Of a DNA stretch of 64,000 nt, positions 16,179-24,750 are shown piece after piece. This stretch comes from Bradyrhizobium sp. WBOS07 (lineage in GTDB: Bacteria > Pseudomonadota > Alphaproteobacteria > Rhizobiales > Xanthobacteraceae). Each line of letters starts with the position of its first letter. The stretch's first letter is position 1. The stretch is from positions 248,001 to 312,000 of the forward strand of contig NZ_CP029008.1 in NCBI RefSeq assembly GCF_024585165.1, read 5' to 3'. The translations under genes and the position numbers were made by a program. Under the pieces are notes generated by a model. The model was not told the origin of the DNA, searched no databases, and worked only from the letters and a program-made list of their open reading frames with translations.

Positions 16179-16874
16179 TCAGCTCAACACGAGGTCGAGC
16201 ACCGCGGTATAATGGCATGCCGCGCCGGCCAACACAAAGCCGTGCCAGATCGCATTCTGGAAGCGCAGCCGCCGCCAGGCGTGGAAGATCACGCCAAAAC
16301 TGTAGAGCAGTCCGCCGGCCAGGATGAAGCCCAGCGCCAGCGCCGGCAGCGCCCGGACCACGGCGTCGTAGAGCATCACCCCGCTCCAGCCCATCGCAAG
16401 ATAAATGCCGACCGAGACGCGGTCGAAGCGCCCGGGGTAGCAAAGCTTCAGCACGATTCCTGATATGGCCACGCACCAGACGCCGGCGAGCAGCACCAGC
16501 GCGAAGCCGCTGTCCTTCACCTCCAGGATGAACGGCGTGTAGGTCGCTGCGATCAGGAGATAGATCGCGGAATGGTCGAACCGGCGCAGCAGCCATTTGG
16601 CCGGCGACACCGGCCAGAGGTTATAGGTCGCCGACAGCACCAGCATCGAGAGCAGGCCGGCGATGTAGATCGAGACGCCGACGACGTCGGTCGCGTCGGC
16701 ATAGATCGCCGTCAGCACCACCAGCACGGTGGCCGCGACGATGCCGGCGAGCACTCCGATCGCGTGGACGACGCCGTCGGCGATGAGTTCGGCGCGGTCG
16801 TAGTGCCAGCCCATGGCGTCGGCCGCGGCGTGGACAGAGCTGGAGGCAAGCTGTTTCAGTTGGAAGACGGTCAT
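16179..16874 (-). CDS. Hemolysin III family (HlyIII/PAQR-like) membrane protein
   Basis: A seven-helix inner-membrane protein of 231 residues in the HlyIII/PAQR superfamily. The first helix is preceded by ELIADGVVHAIGV, the loop RFDHSAIYLLIAATYTPF carries the conserved Asp-His, and the C-terminal FQNAIWHGFVLAGAACHYTAV carries the two late histidines; together these form the metal site of the family. Eukaryotic relatives are ceramidase-like receptors; the bacterial role is unclear despite the name, and haemolysis should not be assumed. I use ATG 16874; a TTG four codons earlier is possible. It is divergent from ycjX. Confidence 0.88.
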   Translation of the reverse strand: MTVFQLKQLASSSVHAAADAMGWHYDRAELIADGVVHAIGVLAGIVAATVLVVLTAIYADATDVVGVSIYIAGLLSMLVLSATYNLWPVSPAKWLLRRFDHSAIYLLIAATYTPFILEVKDSGFALVLLAGVWCVAISGIVLKLCYPGRFDRVSVGIYLAMGWSGVMLYDAVVRALPALALGFILAGGLLYSFGVIFHAWRRLRFQNAIWHGFVLAGAACHYTAVLDLVLS

Positions 16875-17052
16875 GGCAATCCGCAAAAAGAGGTGATGCC
16901 CTCTGCTATGGGTGTTTCGGGATCGGCGCGTCGTTCAAACGGCTGATTCTCCGACAAAGGCGGTGGAAGTATGGAGCTTGATTTTCCTCACGCAATTGCC
17001 ACTTTTGTGAACGGCCGCACATTCCTCCCGCCCCGGATCCTCTAACGTTCAG

Positions 17053-18522
17053 ATGGCATTCAGTTTCCAGGATATGGTCGAAGAAGCGCGGCTGTCCGCG
17101 CAGGCGCTGATCGACTATGGCGAGCACTTCTTCAATCCGACGGTGCGGTTAGGCGTTACCGGCCTGTCGCGGGCGGGCAAGACCGTGTTCATCACCGCGC
17201 TGATCCACGGCCTCACCCGTGGCGGCCGGTTTCCGGTGTTCGAAGCCTATGCCTCGGGCCGGATCGCGCGGGCGCATCTGGCGCCGCAGCCCGACGATGC
17301 CGTGCCGCGCTTTGCCTATGAGAGCCATCTGCACGCGCTGGTCGAGGAGCGGCGCTGGCCGAACTCGACCGTCGACATCAGCGAGCTCCGGCTCGTGATC
17401 GAGTACCAGCGCCCGAACGGCGCCGACCGCACGCTGACGCTCGACATCGTCGACTATCCCGGCGAATGGCTGCTCGACCTGCCATTGCTGCAGAAGAGTT
17501 TCGAGCAATGGTCGGCGGAGAGCCTCGCCTTGTCGCGCGAGGCGCCGCGCGCGCATCTCGCCGGCGAATGGCACGCCCATCTCGCAACGCTCAAGCCCGA
17601 GGGGCGCGAGGACGAGCAGGCGACGCTCGCCGCTGCGAAGCTCTTTACCGATTATTTGCGCGCCTGCCGCGACGAGCGCTTCGCGATGAGCCTGCTGCCG
17701 CCCGGCCGCTTCCTGATGCCCGGCAATCTCGCAGGCTCCCCCGCGCTGACCTTCGCGCCGCTCGACGTGCCCATCGGCGGCCAGGCGGGCGAGGGATCGC
17801 TGTGGGCGATGATGGTGCGCCGTTATGAGGCCTACAAGGACGTCGTGGTGCGGCCGTTCTTCCGCGATCATTTTGCCCGGCTCGACCGCCAGATCGTGCT
17901 GGCCGATGCGCTGTCGGCGTTCAACTCCGGCCCCGAGGCGCTGCACGATCTCGAAGCCGCACTGGCCGGCATTCTCGATTGCTTCAACATCGGCCGCAGC
18001 ACCCTGCTCTCCAGCCTGTTCCGGCCGCGCATCGACCGCATCCTGTTCGCCGCCACCAAGGCAGACCATCTGCATCATTCCAGCCACGACCGGCTCGAGG
18101 CCGTGCTGCGCCGCGCCGTCTCGGGCGCGGTTGCGCGCGCGGAAAGCACCGGTGCCTCCATCGACGTGGTGGCGCTGGCCGCCGTGCGCGCCACGCGGGA
18201 AGCGCAGGTCGCGCGCGGCCGCGACAAATTGCCGTCGATCCTGGGAACGCCGGCCGCCGGCGAAAGCGCGGGCGGCGAGTTCTTCGACGGCAACACGGAA
18301 GTGGCAACCTTTCCGGGCGACCTGCCCTTGGACCCCGAGCCGCTGTTCAACGGTACGGATGCGTTCCGCGGCCTTGCGACCGAGGCTGCCGAGAGAAGCG
18401 ATTTCCGCTTCCTGCGCTTCCGTCCGCCAACACTCGAGCGGGACGGCACCGAGCCGCCGACGCTGCCACACATCCGCCTCGACCGCGCCCTGCAGTTCCT
18501 GATCGGAGACAAGCTCGCATGA
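17053..18522 (+). CDS. ycjX: YcjX family P-loop NTPase
   Basis: A 489-residue protein of the YcjX/DUF463 family, GTPase-like and linked with stress responses. The Walker A motif GLSRAGKT lies at residues 37-44 and the block TLDIVDYPGEWLLDLPLL is the Walker B/switch region with Asp and Pro-Gly-Glu. FDHLHHSSH-type residues appear as TKADHLHHSSHDRLE, where TKAD is the guanine-specificity NKxD-like motif. The stop overlaps the start of the next gene by four bases (ATGA), the usual ycjX-ycjF coupling. The E. coli pair belongs to the phage-shock-associated regulon; control here is not evident. Confidence 0.9.
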   Translation: MAFSFQDMVEEARLSAQALIDYGEHFFNPTVRLGVTGLSRAGKTVFITALIHGLTRGGRFPVFEAYASGRIARAHLAPQPDDAVPRFAYESHLHALVEERRWPNSTVDISELRLVIEYQRPNGADRTLTLDIVDYPGEWLLDLPLLQKSFEQWSAESLALSREAPRAHLAGEWHAHLATLKPEGREDEQATLAAAKLFTDYLRACRDERFAMSLLPPGRFLMPGNLAGSPALTFAPLDVPIGGQAGEGSLWAMMVRRYEAYKDVVVRPFFRDHFARLDRQIVLADALSAFNSGPEALHDLEAALAGILDCFNIGRSTLLSSLFRPRIDRILFAATKADHLHHSSHDRLEAVLRRAVSGAVARAESTGASIDVVALAAVRATREAQVARGRDKLPSILGTPAAGESAGGEFFDGNTEVATFPGDLPLDPEPLFNGTDAFRGLATEAAERSDFRFLRFRPPTLERDGTEPPTLPHIRLDRALQFLIGDKLA

Positions 18523-19547
18523 ACGACCGATCGAAGCCACGGCGGCCGGCGACGTTCCGGCTCGACGATCCCGGCGTCGTCGTCACCGAAGCCGACGAGA
18601 CGGCACGGCTCGGCCGCGCCACCATCCAGATCACGCCCGAGCACGATCCCCAGGCGCTGCCGGTGCCGATCGAGGCGGCGCGGCCGGCGCGGCGCGGCTT
18701 TCCCTGGGGCACGCTGTTCTGGTCGGGGCTTGCCGGGCTGACGCTGCTCGGCACCGGGCTCGCCGTGGTCCATCTGATCGAGGATCTGTTCGCGCGGAGC
18801 GAAACGCTCGGCTTCGTCGGCCTCGCTTTCGCCTCCGTCACCGCGCTGGCGCTGGCCGTGGTGATCGGACGCGAGGCGTTCGGCCTCGCGCGTCTTGCGA
18901 CGATCGAGAAACTGCACGAGCGCGCAGCGACCGTCCTTGCCAGCGACGACCGCAAGGAGAGCCGCGTCATCGTGCAGGATCTGCTCAAGATCGCGCACCA
19001 GAACCCGCAGCTGGCGCGCGCCCGCGCGACGCTGGAGAGCCATGCCGGCGAGATCATCGACGGCGCCGACATGATCCGGCTCGCCGAGCGCGAGTTGATG
19101 TCGCCGCTCGATGCGGAGGCGCGGCGGCTGGTGTCGTCGGCCGCGCAGAAGGTCTCGATCGTGACCGCGGTGAGCCCGCGCGCCGCGATCGACGTGCTGT
19201 TCGTGTTCGTCGCCGCGCTGCGCCTGATCCGCCAGCTCGCTTTTCTCTATGGCGGCCGCCCCGGCGCGCTCGGCATGATCCGCCTGCTGCGCCACGTCAT
19301 TGCCCATCTCGCCATCACCGGCGGCATGGCCGCGAGCGACAGCCTGGTGCAGCAGGTGCTCGGCCACGGCATCGCGGCGAAGCTGTCGCAGCGGCTCGGC
19401 GAAGGCGTGCTGAACGGCTTGCTGACGGCGCGGCTCGGCCTCGCCGCGATCGACGTCACGCGCCCGCTGCCGTTCGCCGCACTGCCGCCGCCGAAGCTGT
19501 CGGACCTGGCGAGCGATCTGCTGCGAAAGAAGGACGAGGAAGAGTAG
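18519..19547 (+). CDS. ycjF: YcjF family (TIGR01620) inner-membrane protein
   Basis: A 342-residue membrane protein that overlaps ycjX by four bases at 18519-18522 and so is translationally coupled to it. After a soluble N-terminus (RPATFRLDDPGVVV), two hydrophobic segments follow at roughly 65-85 and 100-120, then a helical domain, and a C-terminal region with more membrane-prone helices (AIDVLFVFVAALRLIRQLA; GALGMIRLLRHVIAHLAI). These are the DUF697-type features of the YcjF family. It probably anchors YcjX at the membrane; that is inferred from the conserved pairing, as no direct function is established. Confidence 0.88.
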   Translation: MNDRSKPRRPATFRLDDPGVVVTEADETARLGRATIQITPEHDPQALPVPIEAARPARRGFPWGTLFWSGLAGLTLLGTGLAVVHLIEDLFARSETLGFVGLAFASVTALALAVVIGREAFGLARLATIEKLHERAATVLASDDRKESRVIVQDLLKIAHQNPQLARARATLESHAGEIIDGADMIRLAERELMSPLDAEARRLVSSAAQKVSIVTAVSPRAAIDVLFVFVAALRLIRQLAFLYGGRPGALGMIRLLRHVIAHLAITGGMAASDSLVQQVLGHGIAAKLSQRLGEGVLNGLLTARLGLAAIDVTRPLPFAALPPPKLSDLASDLLRKKDEEE

Positions 19548-19919
19548 CCTCTCTCTTCGCCTCTTCGGGGAGAGGGAGAAGAGGGCTAGTATCGTAGGGT
19601 GGGCAAAGGCGCACTTGCGCCGTGCCCACCATCTCCCTCGATCGCAAAAGCTGCGTGGGCACGCTTCGCTTTGCCCACCCTGTACCCTTCTGGCGTTCGG
19701 AGGCCAGTCAGTTGGTGTAGGCTGGTCGGCCGGGCCGATCCGCCGGGAGCCGCCTTGCCCACCTGTGCCTTGAGCACCGACGTAGGACCCGCGCCCCAGC
19801 CGCTGTCCAGGATGCCATCGGCACCGGCGTAGCCGGCGCGAAGCGTCCTGGACTGCGGTGAGCACCGCGCTACCCTGGTTCACCAAGGCACGAAAGCTCT
19901 TGACCAAGGCTAGGAGGTC
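19548..19919. other. Intergenic region largely made of a repeat-bounded element
   Basis: The 372 bases between ycjF and the convergent glycosyltransferase consist almost wholly of the element at 19588-19929. A short CTCTCTTC...GAGAGG hairpin precedes it directly after the ycjF stop. Reading frames across the element exist on the minus strand but lack a convincing start or codon pattern, and I do not call a gene here. Confidence 0.5.
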
Positions 19920-19929
19920 CTACGATACT
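19588..19929. mobile_element. MITE-like element with 11-bp terminal inverted repeats
   Basis: AGTATCGTAGG at 19588-19598 is matched exactly in inverse by CCTACGATACT at 19919-19929; flanks GGGCT and GCCC extend the match with one gap. Inside, GGGTGGGCAAAG and CTTTGCCCACCC form a second inverted pair within the first 95 bases. No transposase is encoded. The right terminus supplies the stop codon of the adjacent glycosyltransferase gene. The mobile nature is inferred from structure; flanking target duplications were not found. Confidence 0.45.
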
Positions 19930-21566
19930 GCCCGTGTGGAGAGATCACCCCACCCCGCTCGCGCTGCGCGCGATCGACCCTCCCCCTCCAGGGGAGGGTA
20001 AGCGCCCGCCAGCACCTTCCACTGAAACAGCGGCGAGTCCTTCGGCGGCGACAGCTCCGGGGTCCAGCCGGAGAGCTTTTCGATCGCATAGGTGTCCATC
20101 ACGAGGCCGCGCCAGCGCCGCTCGACCTGACCGAGCTGTTCACGTTTCGCCGGAATGCTCTGCCACAGCGGCGAACGGTTGTCCGGCTCGCGGCCGACAT
20201 AGACGCCAGCGTGTCCCTTGATCCGGTCCATGCCGGGATCGGCGAAATCCTGGAAGCGGCCGCGCTCGTTGATCTCGATGACGGGCACGCGCCCCCTGAA
20301 CAGCCAGCGCATCATGGCGTAGGTGCGGTAGTCCGTGGTGGCGATCCAGGTCGCGCCGGTCTCGTCCAGCGCGGCCTGCGCGCGTGCGGCGACCTGCTCA
20401 TAGCCGGCCTCGGCACCGATGGGGTCGATCCTGCCGAGCAGATTCCACGGCGCGGCGACGTAATAGAGGAACACGATGACGACGAAGGCGATGCCGGAGA
20501 CGATGGCGGTCCTCGCCCAGAACAGCGACGATCTCAGCATGCGCGCCGACCAATCCTCCTTCATCATCGCCACGAGGTTCACGGCGGCCGCGGCGAAGCC
20601 GACCGGCCACATGAACATCGGCCAGGTATCGCCGACCCGCAGCGTGGTCGACTTCGCGAGGAAATACAGGAACGGCACCAGCACCGCAGTCGACAGCAGG
20701 ATCGCGACCGGCTCGCGCGTGCGATAGCCGCGCCACGCCGTCAGCACCAGCCCGGTCAGCACCACCGGCAGCATGACGAAGCCGACCAGGCCGAACTGCA
20801 GGCCGATGTAATCGCCGAGCGTCCGCAGCGAGATGCCGTAACTGGCGGTGGCGCGCACGCCCTGGAAACGAAACGAGGCCCAATCGTGCTGCGCGTTCCA
20901 GATCAGCACCGGCGAGAACACGAGGGTGGCAACCAGCACGGCGAGATAAGGATAGGGGCTGCGCAACCAGCGCCAGCGCCAATCCGGCACCAGCAGAAAG
21001 GCGGCGACCGCCGGCGCGAACATGATCGCGGTGAATTTCGACAGCATCGAGAGGCCGGCGAACAGGCCGGCCGCCAGCCACCAGCGTCCGTCGCCGCTCT
21101 GCGACAGCCGCACCAGCGACCACATCATCGCCACCGCAAACGGGATCATGGCGACATCGGGTGCGACCTTGGCCATCAGCAGGCCGTAATAGAGCGCGGC
21201 CTCGGGCATCAGCACCGCGAGCGCGATCGCGCGCACATCATGGGTGAGGCGGCGGACCATGTCGGCGAGCAACAGCTGCGTCAGCAGCATCGCGACGATG
21301 CCGCCGAAGCGGACACCGAGCGGCGTGTCGCCGAAGATCGCAGTGCCGAGGCGGATCAGCCAGGCGATGCCCGGAGGATGGTCGAGGAAGCTGAGCGCAC
21401 CCTCCTTCGACCAGGTCCAGTAATAGGCCTCGTCGGTACGCAGCTCGATCGCGGAAGCGTAGACGATGCGCAGCAGCGTCATCGCGGCGATGACGAGCAC
21501 GGCAACAAGGATGAGACGGCGTTGGGCACCGTCTGGCTTCACAGGGATATCGGCAGCGATCGTCAC
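19920..21566 (-). CDS. Glycosyltransferase family 39 (ArnT/PMT-like) membrane protein
   Basis: An integral-membrane glycosyltransferase of about 548 residues that would use a polyprenyl-phosphate sugar to modify lipid A or another envelope acceptor. TDEAYYWTWSKEGALSFLDH contains the acidic motif of the first periplasmic loop that is essential in GT39/GT83 enzymes, and HPPGIAWLIRLGTAIFGDTP follows; ten or more hydrophobic segments and a soluble C-terminal region complete it. I place the start at GTG 21566; upstream codons come from a palindromic repeat and are unlikely to be original. The last 25 or so residues (after LAGAYPP) are also repeat-derived and the stop lies in the neighbouring element's terminus, so the C-terminus has been rewritten. 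Confidence 0.82.
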   Translation of the reverse strand: MTIAADIPVKPDGAQRRLILVAVLVIAAMTLLRIVYASAIELRTDEAYYWTWSKEGALSFLDHPPGIAWLIRLGTAIFGDTPLGVRFGGIVAMLLTQLLLADMVRRLTHDVRAIALAVLMPEAALYYGLLMAKVAPDVAMIPFAVAMMWSLVRLSQSGDGRWWLAAGLFAGLSMLSKFTAIMFAPAVAAFLLVPDWRWRWLRSPYPYLAVLVATLVFSPVLIWNAQHDWASFRFQGVRATASYGISLRTLGDYIGLQFGLVGFVMLPVVLTGLVLTAWRGYRTREPVAILLSTAVLVPFLYFLAKSTTLRVGDTWPMFMWPVGFAAAAVNLVAMMKEDWSARMLRSSLFWARTAIVSGIAFVVIVFLYYVAAPWNLLGRIDPIGAEAGYEQVAARAQAALDETGATWIATTDYRTYAMMRWLFRGRVPVIEINERGRFQDFADPGMDRIKGHAGVYVGREPDNRSPLWQSIPAKREQLGQVERRWRGLVMDTYAIEKLSGWTPELSPPKDSPLFQWKVLAGAYPPLEGEGRSRAARAGWGDLSTRAVS

Positions 21567-21624
21567 GGCCGCGCTTTTCGCCAACCCGGGAGAGGGAGTC
21601 AATGCGGGGGGCCCCAACCCAGGT

Positions 21625-21722
21625 GTCGTCCCGGGCGAGCGAAGCGCGACCCGGGGATCCATAACCACAGGGAGGAGTTTGGCGAAGACCCGTGGTTGGG
21701 GGGCGCGCTTGTCCGGGACGAC
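21625..21722. repeat. Palindromic repeat, family A copy 2
   Basis: This 98-bp element starts GTCGTCCCGGGCGAGCGAAG and ends CTTGTCCGGGACGAC. Its interior ATAACCACAGGGAGGAGTTT followed by GGCGAAGAC is the inverse of the interior of the copy at 15139-15273. It occupies the region just upstream of the glycosyltransferase and extends its open frame. Confidence 0.75.
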
Positions 21723-21811
21723 AGTGAGGCTTGTCGCGCATGTGACCTGTCACCCCCGGGAATTAAACGCTAGGCTGGCCGTTCTGCTTTCCGAGCTGAT
21801 ACAACCGAATC

Positions 21812-23545
21812 ATGGTCACCGCTGCTGCACAGATGTCCGAACTCGTCCGCGCCACCAGCGTGCGGCAGGTGCGGCTCGTCTGCGGGGTGATCCTGTTCTG
21901 TTATGTGATCAGTCATTTCCTCAACCATGCGCTCGGCAATATCTCGGTCGAGGCCATGGAGGCCGGGGTCACCTACCACATCCTGTTCTGGCAGTTCCTG
22001 CCGGTCGCGATCGTGTTCTACACCGCCGCGCTGACGCATATGGGGCTCGGCATCTACGCGCTGTATCAGCGCCGCCAGTTCCGCTGGCGGACGACCGAGC
22101 CGCTGCAGCTCGCGCTGGGCTTGAGCATCCCTGCTCTGGTCATGGGCCACGTGGTCGGGGTGCGGCTCGGCTACACGCTGTACGATCACGAGAAGCTCTA
22201 CCCGCAAGAGCTCTATCTGTTCTTCGTCGCCGCTCCGGGCCGGCTCTGGCAGATGACGATCCTGCTCATGATCGCCTGGGTCCATGGCTGCATCGGCATC
22301 TATTTCTGGCTGCGCCTCAAACCGTTCTTCACGCGTGCCGCCCCCTATCTGCTCGCCGCCGCCGTGCTGATCCCGACACTGTCGCTGCTCGGCATCTACC
22401 AGGGCGGCCGCAGCGTCGCGCTCGAAGCCGAAGACGGCGAATGGCGCGCAAACAACCTCACCCGACGCCAGGTCGGCACCGCGGCCGAGGCCGCGACGCT
22501 CGATCGCATCACCGGCGGCTTCACCATCGCCTATTTCGGGCTGGTGGGCCTGGCGCTGGCGGCGCGCGGCGTGCGCGCCTGGCGGGAGCGGCGCGGCGGC
22601 GTGATCGCGCTGTCCTACGGCAACGGCAAGACGGTGCGGGTTCCCAAGGGCCTCTCGGTGCTGGAGGCGAGTCTGCGCCACAATCTGCCGCATGCCAGCG
22701 TCTGCGGCGGCCGGGCCCGCTGCTCGACCTGCCGCATCCGGATCATCGGCGATCATGCCACGCTGCCCGAGCCGTCGCAGCGCGAAGCCTTCGTGCTGAC
22801 GCGCGTCGGCACCAACGATCCCTCGATCAGGCTGGCCTGCCAGTTGCGGCCGACGTCGGACCTCTCCTTCTTCCAGCTCTTCACCCCGCAAGCGACGACG
22901 GCGACCGCGCACGCCTCGGCGCCGGCGAGCATCGGCCAGGAGCGCTATCTCGTCAGCCTGTTCGTGGACATGCGCGGCTCGACGCAGCTCGCCGAGAAAC
23001 GGCTGCCGTTCGACACCGTGTTCATCGTCAACCGCTTCCTCGGCGCGGTGTCGCAGGCCGTGATCGAGAATGGCGGCCAGCCGAACCAGTTCGTCGGCGA
23101 CGGCATGCTGGCACTGTTCGGGCTCACGGCCGATCCGCAAACCGCCTGCCGGCAGGCGCTGAAGGCGGCAAGCGGCATCGCCACCCAACTCGACGAGCTG
23201 AACCGGCTCCTGAGCCATGATCTGCGCCAGCCGATCCGCTTCGGCATCGGCATTCACGGCGGCGAGGTCATCATCGGCGACATCGGCTATCGCGATCACA
23301 TCGTCTTCACGGCGCTGGGCGATGCCGTCAACGTCGCCGCCCGCCTCCAGGACATGACCAAGACGCTGGCCTGCGAGGCCATCGTCTCGGACGAGATCAG
23401 CCGCAGCGCGGGCCTCCCCGACGATGCCTTGCCGCACCAGGAGGTCGCGATCCGCGGCCGCGACGAGCCGCTTGCCGTGCGGGTGGTGGCGGATGCAAGG
23501 GAGCTGGCCGCGCTGGTCGATCGCAGCCAGCGCGTCGCGGCGTGA
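21812..23545 (+). CDS. CyaC-like class III nucleotidyl cyclase with di-haem anchor and ferredoxin domain
   Basis: A 577-residue membrane cyclase built in three parts. Residues about 20-255 form six hydrophobic helices like the succinate dehydrogenase cytochrome b anchor, with His35, His39, His76, His112 and His158 available as haem ligands. Residues 263-350 are a [2Fe-2S] ferredoxin domain with Cys298, Cys304, Cys307 and Cys343. Residues 375-560 are a class III adenylate/guanylate cyclase domain with metal-binding Asp386 (LFVDMRGST) and Asp430 (VGDGMLALFG). Sinorhizobium CyaC has the same plan and answers to the quinone redox state, so this is probably a redox-sensing cAMP source. An ATG at 21833 is an alternative start. 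It stands alone, divergent from the glycosyltransferase. Confidence 0.87.
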   Translation: MVTAAAQMSELVRATSVRQVRLVCGVILFCYVISHFLNHALGNISVEAMEAGVTYHILFWQFLPVAIVFYTAALTHMGLGIYALYQRRQFRWRTTEPLQLALGLSIPALVMGHVVGVRLGYTLYDHEKLYPQELYLFFVAAPGRLWQMTILLMIAWVHGCIGIYFWLRLKPFFTRAAPYLLAAAVLIPTLSLLGIYQGGRSVALEAEDGEWRANNLTRRQVGTAAEAATLDRITGGFTIAYFGLVGLALAARGVRAWRERRGGVIALSYGNGKTVRVPKGLSVLEASLRHNLPHASVCGGRARCSTCRIRIIGDHATLPEPSQREAFVLTRVGTNDPSIRLACQLRPTSDLSFFQLFTPQATTATAHASAPASIGQERYLVSLFVDMRGSTQLAEKRLPFDTVFIVNRFLGAVSQAVIENGGQPNQFVGDGMLALFGLTADPQTACRQALKAASGIATQLDELNRLLSHDLRQPIRFGIGIHGGEVIIGDIGYRDHIVFTALGDAVNVAARLQDMTKTLACEAIVSDEISRSAGLPDDALPHQEVAIRGRDEPLAVRVVADARELAALVDRSQRVAA

Positions 23546-23802
23546 TGTCGCCTCTGCCCGCAAGCGGCAGCCAATCGCATATCAATGATACGGGGACTGA
23601 CGGCGCAGTCCTCCGTCATCTGACCGCGAAACGGGCAAAACCGGCAAAAGCGCCGCGAAGTTGAGCGGAATTCGGCGAAATGCCGATGTGGTTTGAGCTA
23701 CCAAGCCCGCCACATTCCGCGTATCCTGTTAGGACCGAACCGGCCGGTTGGCGGGGACTGGCGGTTCGGAGATTTCGGAGGAAGACCCGCGGAGAAGTCG
23801 TG

Positions 23803-24003
23803 ATGGCTAAAGGTACGGTCAAGTGGTTCAACCCGACGAAGGGTTATGGATTTATCCAGCCTGCGTCGGGAGGCAAGGATGTGTTCGTGCATATCTCGGC
23901 AGTGCAGAAGGCCGGTCTGTCGACCCTGAACGAGGGACAGACGGTGGAATACGAAGAGATCGCAAACCGGGGCAAGACTTCCGCAGAGAACCTCAAAGTA
24001 TAA
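23803..24003 (+). CDS. Cold-shock protein, CspA family
   Basis: A 66-residue single cold-shock domain that binds single-stranded RNA and DNA. It begins [20 protein letters not shown] with RNP1-type KGYGFIQ and RNP2-type VFVHISAV intact. The ATG at 23803 has GGAG at 23791-23794; the frame is open further upstream but that part is non-coding leader. The 257-bp upstream spacer is long enough for the structured 5' leader found in many csp mRNAs, though I see no specific thermosensor fold. A stem-loop follows the stop. Confidence 0.93.
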   Translation: MAKGTVKWFNPTKGYGFIQPASGGKDVFVHISAVQKAGLSTLNEGQTVEYEEIANRGKTSAENLKV

Positions 24004-24022
24004 GCCCGCCAGCCTTTGCTGC

Positions 24023-24044
24023 CTCCCGGATCACCTTCCGGGAG
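24023..24044 (+). terminator. Stem-loop after cold-shock gene
   Basis: CTCCCGGA at 24023-24030 pairs with TCCGGGAG at 24037-24044 around six bases, with outer GCCCG/CGGGC pairing possible. The tail GCCAAGAAAATTT has few consecutive T residues, so termination is likely but imperfect. Confidence 0.5.
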
Positions 24045-24175
24045 CGGGCCAAGAAAATTTCAGAAGACGGCCAGTGCATTCGACGACAGGCGTTGCGATT
24101 GCACGAGGATAGCTATTTTTCCTGCGAAGACCGCTTGTTCGACGCCGCAGCAATGACAATCGCGACGACATTTCG

Positions 24176-24637
24176 TCAGCCCACCGGCAACGGTGCGTCG
24201 CGCTTGATCTCTTCCATCACCGCATAGGTCCGCGTCTCGCGCACGCCCGGCATCGACAGCAGGGTCTCGCCGAGGAAGCGTCGATAGGCGGACATGTCCG
24301 CAAGCCGCGCCTTCACAAGATAGTCGAAGCCGCCGGCAACCATGTGACACTCCAGCACCTCCGGCGCGAGCTTCACCGCGCGCGCGAACCGCTCGAAATT
24401 GTCGGGCGTGGTCTTGTCGAGCAGCACTTCGACGAACACCAGAAGGCCAAGGCCGAGCCGCTGCGGGTTGAGCCGCGCGCCGTAGCCCTCGACGAAGCCC
24501 TCGCGCTGCAGCCGCTTCAGCCGCTCGCCGATCGAGGTCGGCGACAGCCCGATGCGCTCGGCGAGGTCGACATTGGCGATCCGCCCATCCTCCTGCAAAA
24601 TCGAGAGGATTCTCCGGTCGATACGATCTAGTTCCAT
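24176..24637 (-). CDS. Lrp/AsnC family regulator, probable activator of putA
   Basis: A 153-residue Lrp/AsnC protein with an N-terminal helix-turn-helix (MELDRIDRRILSILQEDGRI; DLAERIGLSPTSIGERLKRL) and a C-terminal RAM effector domain (GLLVFVEVLLDKT; VAGGFDYLVKARLADMSAY). It is divergent from putA by about 110 bp and corresponds to PutR-type regulators that sense proline and activate putA. I use ATG 24637, which gives the family N-terminus; in-frame ATGs at 24652 and 24670 would overlap the inverted repeat thought to be its binding site. Its presence fits with PutA here lacking its own DNA-binding domain. Confidence 0.88.
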   Translation of the reverse strand: MELDRIDRRILSILQEDGRIANVDLAERIGLSPTSIGERLKRLQREGFVEGYGARLNPQRLGLGLLVFVEVLLDKTTPDNFERFARAVKLAPEVLECHMVAGGFDYLVKARLADMSAYRRFLGETLLSMPGVRETRTYAVMEEIKRDAPLPVG

Positions 24638-24649
24638 AGCTTCTGAGGT

Positions 24650-24685
24650 CATTTGCCTGTCAATCTTCATTTTCTAAGGCAAATG
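24650..24685. promoter_or_regulatory. Inverted repeat between putR-like gene and putA
   Basis: CATTTGCCT at 24650-24658 and AGGCAAATG at 24677-24685 are exact inverted repeats separated by 18 bases, so arm centres lie 27 bases apart. The site is AT-rich inside and lies in the divergent promoter, as expected for an Lrp-type operator controlling putA and the regulator. Confidence 0.55.
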
Positions 24686-24750
24686 CGCTAGAATGTCTAT
24701 CGAACTGCGGTCACGCGGGCCTTATCCTGAATTCAGCCACAGGACACGCC

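Noticed and set aside
16179..16874. Haemolysin or toxin role for the HlyIII-family gene
   Set aside because: The family name is historical; the sequence is a seven-helix PAQR/HlyIII membrane protein with a metal site and no secretion signal for a toxin.
18075..19907. Minus-strand open frame of 610 codons across ycjX-ycjF and the spacer
   Set aside because: It is antisense to two coupled, well-supported genes and continues into a repeat element; no start or domain supports it.
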